From: Micromussa lordhowensis
Lineage: Eukaryota > Cnidaria > Anthozoa > Scleractinia > Lobophylliidae
Direction of reading: 5' to 3'
Assembly (NCBI GenBank): GCA_964020085.1
Contig: OZ026595.1
Location: 10,219,516-10,283,515, forward strand
DNA length: 64,000 bases
Positions 43,110 through 52,400 of this stretch are shown piece after piece; the stretch's first letter is position 1, and every line of letters starts with the position of its first letter. Under the pieces are notes generated by a model that was given only the letters and a program-made list of their open reading frames with translations, made no database searches and was not told the DNA's origin. A program made the translations under genes and the position numbers.

Positions 43110-43228
43110 GGCGTTTCTAAAACGCGGGTCGCGGGTCGCGGGTAAGGGTCAAGGGTAAGGGGAAAGGGTCAAGGGTGAGGGTCAAGGGTGAGGGTCAAGG
43201 GTAAAGGGTCAAGGGTAAAGGGTCAAGG

Positions 43229-43411
43229 GTGAGGGTCAGAATCAGTTCGAAGCCAGAAATGGTTTATTACCATCCCTTACGTTCTTGCACTGGCCTCGAC
43301 GACGACGACGTGAAAGAAGGGAAGCTAGTTGTACCAAACGAGATCCACCGTCTCCTGACCAAGGTGCACTTACGGCACCTTAACAAGGAATTTAAGCTGG
43401 AACTGAACTAG
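43229..43411 (+). other. Short open frame inside element Q1, unknown
   Basis: About 60 codons ending DVKEGKLVVPNEIHRLLTKV, then HLRHLNKEFKLELN and stop. It reads like a real protein fragment (charged, non-repetitive) and is unlike the flanking repeats. It may be a captured genomic fragment or chance; no family is recognised. Confidence 0.25.
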
Positions 43412-43919
43412 AATTTAAGACACTTAACTAAAGCAGTACTTTATTGGACAAAATATTTTGGTTATATTTTTGTGGTATTTTTCTCTTTAGTTAAAAAAGG
43501 TATGAAATTCGTACGGCTTAAAATATAATTTTCGCAATAAGCTAGCGCGTCCAATTGAAAATGTTACTTTGCTACTCGTTGATTCCAATAGATATACAAG
43601 TACATATGCTTGGCATGGTTTCATGGTTTCATGGATAACGAATATGATACGGCAAATACTTGTTTCATTGGAACGTTATTAGTCACAAGTTACTGCACTG
43701 TGAAGTTAACACTGAGGTTGTACGTATTTGGTAGCCCAATGTGTCGAAAACATGTTAACGTGTCTTGTTTGCCAGTCATTGGTCATTTCTTTGACATCAC
43801 AATTGCAGCATCGGCTCTTACAGAGCGATTATGATAACCCATTCGGGAAATTGTCGAGAGCCACCTTGAGTCTTAAATAAATAAAATACAAGTATATACA
43901 TTTGTTCTATTACTGTTCG

Positions 43920-44440
43920 GAGAAGTTATTGGTGTAGCCCTCTACATGATCAATTTGTACAGGCAGACACACAGAAGACATATTCATATTTTACGAGGGG
44001 ACTCTGAACATATAAATGTTACATATGTCATATTAGTTCAATTTTGAAGTAGTTTAGTTGTCCAAAAGGTTGCAGTTTCTTTACAATGTTAAGAAAAAAG
44101 TATGTGTTACTGATATAGCCTTCGTATGATCAATTTCAAAACGGAAAACGCCTTTACTTTGTCTTTACTTTGTCGTTTTGCTAGGCAGGACTCTGGACGT
44201 ATAAATGTTATAGTTATGCAATAGTTTAGTTCTCTCAAAGGTTGCAGTTTCTTTAAAATTTAGACAAAAATTACGTGTTATTGATATAGTCTTTTGTATG
44301 ATCAATTTGTATAGACGGCCTCACGAAAGACGTCTTCACATAGTGGTGTTATGAATGGCAATTAATTAATTTAGTTATGAATCAGCTTGAAAAAAGGTTA
44401 TGGTTTCATTAAAATTTAAAAAAACAGAAAAATTTTCCTA
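43920..44440 (+). repeat. Three degenerate tandem repeats of about 175 bp inside Q1
   Basis: The landmarks 'atgatcaattt', 'tataaatgtta' and 'ggttgcagtttcttta' recur in order starting near 43930, 44105 and 44280. The copies are diverged by substitutions and small indels. Confidence 0.65.
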
Positions 44441-44619
44441 CGCCCTTACCCTTGACCCTCACCCTTGACTCTCACCCTTGACCCTTTACCCTTACCCGCG
44501 ACCCTTACCCTTACCCGCGACCCTTACCCTTGACCCTTACCCTTACCCGCGACCCTTACCCTTTACCCGCGACCTGCGTTTTAGCAACGCCGCGCCGGGA
44601 ACTGTAAAAAGGGCTATTC

Positions 44620-45530
44620 TCGTTTCTTCTCTTTCTTTGTGTTATGGGTTCCCATGTTCAGTGACCTAAGAAATTTGCCGGATCATAGCACGGGAAGAAA
44701 TTACCATGCACTTAAATTACAGATATGTTAAAATGTCGAAAGCAGTTGCTTCTCGATCATCCGTTAGCTTACACGGAAATGGATTCCGCTGAAGCCGTCG
44801 ACGGCGATATTCATGGAACTTGATTACTCATCCCAGTTTAAACCGGGTAAGGACATTGTAAATATAAGATTAGTCGAATTTATTTCCAAACCAACCATTA
44901 AATTCTACGTGAAGGAATAAGGAAACGGTCAGTCGTCACACGAACACATTCATGTCTTTGTATAAACATATCGTCCACTTATGGATTGTCTATCATCCAT
45001 TATATCGTTATATTTTTTTCTTTTCAGTTCGTGTGATACTTCTTGTGCTTGCTACTTGACACTCACACCAGACTAACCCAGACTGTAAAATACCTCGAGA
45101 CTTAATCATGAATATATTACAGAGTATGCAAAATCTATTGCATTTGGATCGTAAATGATTTGTGAGTCCCATCTCAAACATTAATAATCGGTATAACGTC
45201 TCATCTTGATTAAAAGTAAACAGTGGCGCCATTTTATAAATAGACCAGAACGCACGACTTTGCTGTCTTTATATCATTCGCCTTGAATGACGAGGCAGTC
45301 AAAAGGAAATTAGCAAATGCTGCAAATTTTTGGTGGCCGAAACGCTCCAGTCACGGGCCCAGCAGAGATGTCGCTAAGGGCCAGCTGCCGGCTAATTCAC
45401 CAACTGAAAGAGAACTGGGGGAAGAGAATATATGTATATTTTACTTTAATAGAAAAACAATTACTCCTTACGTACTTCTTTATCGTTACTCTAATAGGCC
45501 TCTAATAGAAACTGTGGTGCTGCGTCGGTA
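44620..45530. other. Intergenic stretch, nothing firmly identified
   Basis: Region between the composite transposon and the Penelope remnant. Short frames only; no host exon recognised. Confidence 0.4.
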
Positions 45531-45534
45531 GAGA

Positions 45535-46340
45535 GTATTACAAGATAATCCAGTTTACCAAAGAAATCGAAGAAAATGGAAAACTTCCTTTTCTAGACTG
45601 TTTGGTAAGCTGCGACAATAACGAACTGCGAACGACAGTGTACAGAAAACCGACGCATACCGACAGATTACTTGACGAATCATCCTACAACCCGACTTCA
45701 CACAAAGCCACGATTATAAAGACTTTGACGAGACGAGCGCAACTAGTTTGCGACACACCGGACCGTTTAAGCGGCGAAAACAAATACCGGCCTCGAACGT
45801 ATTTTTCACAAGAAAAACTAGAACGCTGACTTTTTTAGACGAAACATTTACCGATCTACCGAAGTTACTACAGTGACTGTACCTTATATTAAGGGCAGTC
45901 CTGAGACCATCTCACGGATCCTACAGCCCTACAACATCCGTGTAGCCCAGAAACCTACAACTACGTTACGACACTTACTGACCAACGTTATAGACAGGGA
46001 CGAACCCAACAACTTACAAGATCAAATGCTCCCACTGTCAGGCATCCTACATCGAAACCTGAACACGAGACTGACTGAACACAAACGAGCCACGAGAAAT
46101 GGTGATGTCAACAATCAAATTGCTGTACATCATCAACTGACAAACCACAACATTGCCTGGGACACTGCTCAATGCTTAACCTACATTACGAACTATTTTC
46201 AACGACTGACTCTTGAAAGCTGGTACACTAACTTAGAGCAAACGCCACTTAACAGATGTCAACAACTACCGGCGCCTTACAAACGACTTATCCACGACGC
46301 AAACGAAACCGACAAACCGACTTCTAACAGACCGACTTAA
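45535..46340 (+). pseudogene. Penelope-like element remnant (RT end, linker, degenerate GIY-YIG)
   Basis: The first frame has LPFLDCLVSCDNNELRTTVY followed by RKPTHTDRLLDESSYNPTSH, the RT palm/thumb signature of Penelope. A second frame (45873-46340) has VPYIKGSPETISRILQPYNI followed by RVAQKPTTTLRHLLTNVIDRD, the RT-to-nuclease linker, then a degenerate nuclease end with NRCQQLPAPYKRLIHD. The GIY-YIG core is missing or deleted. A frame change separates the two segments. The tail matches the fragment at 1373-1545. Confidence 0.75.
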
Positions 46341-46435
46341 TTTGACTAGCTATACACGGACCTCAAACCAAGCAAATTGACTAACAAAAGACGGATCGAA
46401 ACTGATCAATGACCGATGTCAAACTTTACACGAGT

Positions 46436-46484
46436 CTTTCAGCCAATATATACCATCATGGCCATGATGGTATTGGCTGAAAGA
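46436..46484. repeat. Perfect-type hairpin TCTTTCAGCCAATA...TATTGGCTGAAAGA
   Basis: Left tctttcagccaata and right tattggctgaaaga enclose ccatcatggccatgatgg, itself palindromic. A short, strong cruciform candidate. Confidence 0.7.
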
Positions 46485-46703
46485 TGGATAGAAAAATACT
46501 CCTGCTCCTGCGCCCAACCAATTGTCTTATCGGAGCGTCGCGTGAATGCAGTTATTGACTGTTTAACATTATGCATAGAGACCCTTTACAAAATTAATAA
46601 CTACTCATCTTAAAATAATTCAGTGTAAAGTAAAAATAGTTGTCCTAAATTCAATAATACAGAGATGATGTCTGCTAAGTTTGAGATCTATAATACTAAT
46701 ATG

Positions 46704-47320
46704 TCATGATAGTTGATGATAGTCGATGATAGTTTCAACTATCATTCACTATCATTGACTATCATGTTTGCGATCAAACGGTCCATGGCAGTTCATGATA
46801 GTTTGTCAAAATCACGCAATGTGCTAGCGTCGCTAACTGGTACCTAGTCTCCTACCGAGTGCGATTGTAAACATATATGGCGGGGCTTTGAATTTCGTGA
46901 CGAAAATGGCTGTGTATCAGCTGAGAAGAACATGCAGTTCACTTACCTCCAGTTCTTTCTTCGCTTTTCCAGTTACATCCCGATTGTGATAGTCATCGCA
47001 AAAAATGTTCCACCGTGCGGGCCTCGTATTCATCTATTAGGTTGCGTATCACACTACCACTCCACTTCTCGTTGCCAGGTTTTATAGATTTTTTCGCTTT
47101 TCTCACTTTCTCGCTTTCAGCGTCGCTGTCGTCCGAATACTCGTCCAAATTATTGCTTTGTTGTTATTCACAGGACGATGGCAATGCGGTAGCCATATTA
47201 CATTGAGCCCGCCTTGGTTACCCCCGCTGACCGAAAAAGTACTTGATAATAGTGAATAATAGTTCGTGTTCAAACGTGCGTGATAGTTGAAACTATCATC
47301 GACTATCATCAACTATCACG
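46704..47320. mobile_element. MITE with GATAGT-repeat TIRs
   Basis: The left arm has catgatagttgatgatagtc continuing to tttcaactatca. The right arm has tgatagttgaaactatcatc, then gactatcatcaactatcacg. The arms consist of TGATAG/CTATCA repeats that are themselves palindromic. The approximately 530-bp interior is non-coding. Confidence 0.7.
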
Positions 47321-47329
47321 ACCGTTTGA

Positions 47330-47939
47330 ACGTGCCTTAATTGCTAATTTCTTACCTAATAATCAACCAAACGAAACAAACCGTTGTCGTTTTAATAACA
47401 GTGATATGTAGGGTCATAACCGTATAGTATGCTTACAACATCAACAACAACCTTTATATGTAATATGTACTCGTTCCACCAGTTAGCCAATCACAAAGGG
47501 CGCAAGCAATACAGTGAACCAATCAAAATTCGACTGAAGTAATTCCATGTAGCTGACATGAACCGCGGGAAAACGAGTACATGTACGAGCGAGTCACAGT
47601 TGGTTTGGGTTTTACTTCTGATTGGATCAAAAGTTGGCGTGTAGCGTAGTAAATGTAACACCAAGTACTTTCCGGCACTCAAATGGAAACTGCTCTAGCA
47701 ATTTACGTCTTAGTAAGAGTTCGAGGTTCTGCCGTGCGGAGTTCATATAATCTCGCCCACAACGAAAGATAAATTGACGCTTCTTTGTCCTCGCTCCTCT
47801 TCCATTTCGCTATTTAGCTTTTTCAGATCTTTATATATAATTTCGTACAATTTTTGTATTTCAAATATGAGCATGTTTAAAGATACGAGTGTTACCCTGC
47901 TACGATCGGCTAAACTCCGTGTCTCCTTTCAGTTATGTC
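47330..47939. other. Intergenic stretch, nothing recognised
   Basis: No family-like frame or bounded repeat. It lies between two MITEs upstream of SH3BP2-like copy 2. Confidence 0.4.
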
Positions 47940-47948
47940 GCTATTTTG

Positions 47949-48865
47949 GGGTTTTGCTTAACGCAGGCCCGCGGCCCAGCGGCTCGCGGCCCACGGCCGG
48001 CGACGGCCCAGCGGCCTGGTGGCCCGATGGCCCAGCGATCAGCGGCCCACGGCCCGGGACGGTCCGGCGGCCCGCGACAGCCCGGCGGCCCGGTGGCCCA
48101 GTCCTGAATTTCCACAATTGTTTTGTCCAGCTGTAAATCCACGCGCATGCACAGATCTGCATTCGGTTTGGGCGTGCAAAATGGACGGCGGTGAGTTTGA
48201 ATTCGGTTGCCATTTTGATAATCATTTTAGTCCTTTTCGGTCCTTTCTTTCGTTGCTTGTTGCTAAGTGCAAAACGTTGTCATTCTCTGTCTACTCGTCT
48301 GTTTACAGAACCTGATAGGGAGGAAGTGCATTCTCAAACGATGTAAGTTATTTTCAAACCACAGTTTGAGATTGAAAATGTCATAAGCTAAATAATGAGA
48401 TATGTGAACTGCAAATAGACTGACATGTCTCTGTTTTGAAAAAGATTCGCAGTTCAGATATCTCATTATTATGATATTTTCACATTCAAAGTATAGTTTA
48501 AAAATACCTTACATCGTTCGATAATGAAAGTCCTCTGTTGTACTGTTGGTTTCTGTAAAGAGACGAATGAACAGACAATGGAAACGTTTTTATCTCAACA
48601 ACATGCAACAAACAGAAGCAAGGATTCAAATGATTAAATGGTAAACGAATTCAAACTCACCGTCGTCCATTTCGCACACCCAAACCCGATGCAGATCTGC
48701 GCATGCGCGTGAATTTACCACTGGATAAAAACTGTGGAAAATCAGGACTGGGCCACCGGGCCGTCCTGGGTCGTGGGCTGCGGACCGGTGGGCCGTCGGG
48801 CCGCCGGCCGTCGCTGGCCGTGGGCATCACGCCGCTTGGCCGCGGGCCTGCTTTTAGCAAAACCC
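47949..48865. mobile_element. Non-autonomous element with GC-rich long TIRs and 9-bp target duplication (element Q2)
   Basis: Termini GGGTTTTGCTTAACGCAGG and (inverse right) GGGTTTTGCTAAAAGCAGG continue for about 220-250 bp. They contain irregular tandem GGCCCNNCGGCCCA-type repeats and then a non-repetitive stretch (caggactgggccaccgggcc at the right). GCTATTTTG flanks both sides (47940-47948, 48866-48874). The termini share AACGCAGG(T/C)C and GCGG with element Q1, so the two are probably related families. A second small palindrome (48339-48516) sits in the centre. No transposase. Confidence 0.85.
48339..48516. repeat. Nested palindrome inside element Q2
   Basis: Outer pair cgatgtaag and cttacatcg; inner pair aataatgagatat near 48392 and atatctcattatt near 48457. 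Probably a separate MITE that inserted in Q2. Confidence 0.6.
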
Positions 48866-48943
48866 GCTATTTTGTCGTCCCAGTCTGACTGATTGAACTT
48901 TATATCAAGATAATTTGGTTTTATCAACTGAGTTGATAACGTA

Positions 48944-49140
48944 AATAGACCTCTTAAGCTTGGGCAGTTTGTTTTCCAATTTCAGACCATGTGATATTCT
49001 CCATAGAATAGTTCTTTTATCCATCTAAAAGTTATTTATTCATATACACACACATGACTAATTAAAAATTTGAAAGCAAGAATTCTCAAGAGTATCATCA
49101 CATGGTCTGAAATGGGAAAACAAACTGCCAAAGGTCTATT
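48944..49140. mobile_element. MITE with AATAGACCT and GGCAGTTTGTTTTCC ends
   Basis: Left aatagacctcttaagcttgg with gcagtttgttttcc and ttcagaccatgtgat mirrors right atcacatggtctgaaat, ggaaaacaaactgcc and aaaggtctatt. 197 bp, directly upstream of SH3BP2-like copy 2. Confidence 0.75.
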
Positions 49141-49316
49141 GGCCACCGTTCGCTCCGACAAAGGGCTATGGCCAATTCATGGTCAACTCATTTGGTAAAA
49201 CCAAATTATCTTGTAATACTCCCCACCGACGTAGCACCACAGGTTCTTTAGAAACTTACCGCCTTTATTGCAGTTATATCGTTGACAGAAAATTTCAAGG
49301 CAGACGACCAAATGAC

Positions 49317-49440
49317 ATGGCTGGAACCATTGAAACCTTTGCAAACATTTCTGCTCAAGAGTTGCTTAGAAGTGGCTTTAGATATTATGGCTGGGTCAGG
49401 AAAGCAGAATCAACTAGAATTAGAAAGATGTTGCAGAAAT
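49317..49440 (+). CDS. SH3BP2: SH3BP2-like copy 2, exon 1
   Basis: Starts MAGTIETFANISAQELL and continues YGWVRKAESTRI, ending AAA T|gtaagt in phase 1 like copy 1. The ATG is chosen because it aligns with copy 1. The upstream in-frame extension (from 49179) has no counterpart there and is taken as 5' UTR. Confidence 0.82.
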
Positions 49441-52400
49441 GTAAGTAGATTTCTGTAGAGGCAAAAACGAGAAGAAATTACAGTACATCGTTGGTGAAGT
49501 GAATAATTTTAGAGGCGCCAGGGTTTGGAAAGTAAAAGGATTTTTCCTTCATAAAAAAGTTTGCATGAACAAATCGGATTGGAAATTAACATTAATCTTA
49601 TATCGCTTGTAAATAGTGTTTTTCTCTTTGTAGGGTCCTGGCGCTTCGTGGTCCTAAGTACTGGTTGCCTCTACTTATATGAAGACTCCCAAGATAAGAA
49701 TTTTTGCGAAAAAATCCCACTAATGAAATACAGGTATCTGGAATAAAACGGTTGTAACTTAATTTTAACTAAACACTTACAGCTACTGAGTTTAGGTTTT
49801 TGCTTCACACTCTACGTTGTAGAGTTTACACTTAAATTTGGACGGCCTATGTACTGCTCATGTTAAACGCAGTTTTGTAGAAAACCATTAAATTAACCGA
49901 GGCCTGTGGCGGACCATTACAAAAAATCGCCCAATTCATCACCAATCCTCACTAATAATGTTAACAAAGGAAACAGGGTACGATGTATCAGCATTAGGCA
50001 AAAATAACGACGACTATCTAGCTTCTGTTTGAAAAAAGCAAAACAAAACAAAAAAATCAATACTTGGACAGACTATTCTTTTTTCTCAATTCGGTATATA
50101 CATAATATATATTTTTATCAGGCTTCTTTCGTGTCGGGAGACAATTTTGAAACGGATTGCTATCACACGTTGATTTTTGTAGAAAATAAGGGGCATTTCC
50201 TTCGGCCACGATTTCAATGACTAACGTAAAGATTTTTCCTCGACTACGATATAGACTTAACGTCAGGGGGCTCCTTTGGTCGGTAACCAATCAAAGAGCA
50301 GCATATAGCATACGTGACCGCCCTCGACCAATCAGAAGGTCGGATTTCATCCAAGATGGCCGAACTTATGATTCTGCATCTCATTAACACGTTTCGAGCA
50401 ATCAGCAGCCGAAATTACAAATTTGGAGTTTGGTTTATTTTGACTTTGATTTTCGCCTTCAGACATTTCCAGGCCAAAAGCCGGCATTAGGTCGAAGTTG
50501 GGGAAATTTTTCTCTCTCGGCTATTACGGGAACTGTGACGTAACCACTTTTCTATTTGTTTACCGGTACAATAGAACATAGCTTTAGAACTCCATTGACC
50601 AATCAGAACGCGCGTAGTGTGTCGGTTATTTTATAAACTGCTCTATGGTTGGCTACCGACCAAAGGAGCCAATTTACTACTAACGTCGCCATATCATCAT
50701 GCTTTCTGGTGCTACTCGGATGTTAGTTGTTATTTTTTACAAGAACGTTATCATACACAAACTTATTGCGCAAATAACCAGCTCGAGTCTATTGACTGCC
50801 TTCTGTGCAATTCTCGCGCTCTTTTTAACTGTTTGCATGAAACGTTCGACGTCACCTTTTGCCTTCGCCCACCCAGTGTGAGTTTTCTGTGCCTGAATCT
50901 TTGTTCTTATAAGTAGTTTTTTGGAAACACATTTAAGAATAAAAACCAGCGATAAAAACGACCTTTCGATCTCTCTGAGATCATTTTCAAGTTATAGAAA
51001 AAGCAAATGAAATATACATATATAAGTACAAATTAAGGCGCGAGAATGTCAATGATAAAATATGTAAATACAAGCTAGCGCTAAAATGTGAGTGTTACAA
51101 TAATAAAATACTATATAAATAACTTTGCACAAATTGAATCTGACTGTTCAAAGTTGGTTTAAGTTCCTTCATAAAGAGCATTTCGTAGATCAGGCAGTCG
51201 AATTTACTTTGGCACTTTCACAAGATCTTAAAATCACGATATATGTCACTTGGGACTGTTCCATGTTGCTCTTTAATGTGATTCCCGATTGAAGACGATC
51301 CTTTGTGTTCCTCAACGCGCTGAGAGAGGTGTCGGCACGTATACCCGACATGGTTTGCATCGCACAAACCACACTTGTAATGGTAAACAACGCGTTATTG
51401 GTTAATGATAGGCGGCTTCTTTTCTTTCGGTTTGATCTCATGTCCGATCTTACGGCTTGTATACACGGGGCGAATATCAATTCTAATTTTGCGGCCCAAT
51501 TCCCTAAGTTGCCTTCGTGCTGAGTTGGCCGATCTACGATCTTTGAATGGTAAAACCATTCTGACAGGCGCTTCATTTAAGTTACATGCTCGTGTGTTAG
51601 TTGGCTCGCCAGAAACTTTTTTGGTGACAAAATTACTAATGGTCGATTGTAGCAGCTGGGCTGGGTACTGAAGTCGGAAGAACGCATGTGTGAGACGATC
51701 ACTTTCCAGGTGGAATAGTTGCCATGTAGATGACACTTTAAAGGCATGATCCAACATCGTTTTTAGCAATGACTTCTTGTATCTTTTCAAGAGGTAGTGG
51801 GTGCCTAGATGTATAATCGGATATATTCATAATGGAGCATTCGCACCATCACTCTTTGAGACCGTATTGACGTCTTATGCCTAGGGTTGCTCAGGATGAC
51901 TTCAAGCGGTTTTTGATCTGTAACTATTCTGAATGGCAAGCCATACAGGAATACATGGAATTTCCTGCTCGCGAAATCTGCCCTAAGCACGTTGAACCAG
52001 GGTTGCCGAAATTCCTGACGGACAGCCATGCACATGTACCTCATGCTCTGCGGCGGGGTCGAAACAGAGCAAGAATATGTCTGAGCTAAGGGCTTCTTTC
52101 AAACTCTCAAACGCTTCCTTATGTTTCCTCCTCCTGGTAAAAACTTTGGTTTCGAGTACACCCCTTTGTAGATCGGTTTGCGGTGGATACTTTTCCATAA
52201 ATCTCGCGTTGAACTGTACATAGGAATGAGTTCAGTTTCTTCGGATTGCGAGGAGGCTCGGCCGCCTTGATAGCCTCCACCTTTCGTGGGGTAGGGGATG
52301 CTCCATCTTTGGAAAATTTCATCCCATAATAGACACAGCTGTGATTATTGAATTCACACTTTTCCTTGTTGAACGTGATCTTCTTCTCTCTAGCCTTCCT

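Larger units (their letters stand above)
43110..44591. mobile_element. Non-autonomous element with G-rich tandem-repeat TIRs and 11-bp target duplication (element Q1)
   Basis: The left end GGCGTTTCTAAAACGC and right end (inverse GGCGTTGCTAAAACGC) are followed on each side by about 100-130 bp of GGGTCGCGGGT and GGGTCAAGGGTAA-type short tandem repeats, G-rich on the strand entering the element. It is flanked by GCGCCGGGAAC at 43099-43109 and 44592-44602. The uninterrupted left TIR of the host transposon has this sequence once. Long TIRs with a 9-11 bp duplication recall Mutator-like elements (inference). No transposase is encoded. The interior has a short open frame (43229-43411) and three degenerate repeats of about 175 bp. 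Confidence 0.88.
33711..44618. mobile_element. ISL2EU-type DNA transposon, with two nested insertions
   Basis: Perfect 79-bp terminal inverted repeats lie at 33711-33789 and, split by an insertion, 43047-43109 plus 44603-44618. The tips read AATAGCCC...GGGCTATT, which can also be read as AGCCC tips with a 2-bp AT duplication. The element encodes a YqaJ-type nuclease with a SAP domain (plus strand) and a THAP plus DDE transposase (minus strand, convergent), the gene pair recalled for the ISL2EU superfamily. A gypsy element (36370-40910) sits between the genes, and a non-autonomous element (43110-44591) sits inside the right TIR. Without these it is about 4.9 kb. Both genes carry single frame changes, so this copy is probably not autonomous despite perfect TIRs. 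Confidence 0.85.

Noticed and set aside
47889..48860. Proline/arginine/glycine-rich open frames on both strands
   Set aside because: They arise from the GC-rich tandem repeats in the inverted ends of element Q2.
49179..49316. Upstream in-frame extension of SH3BP2-like copy 2
   Set aside because: It has no counterpart in copy 1, where a splice acceptor lies close before the ATG; treated as 5' UTR or intron.
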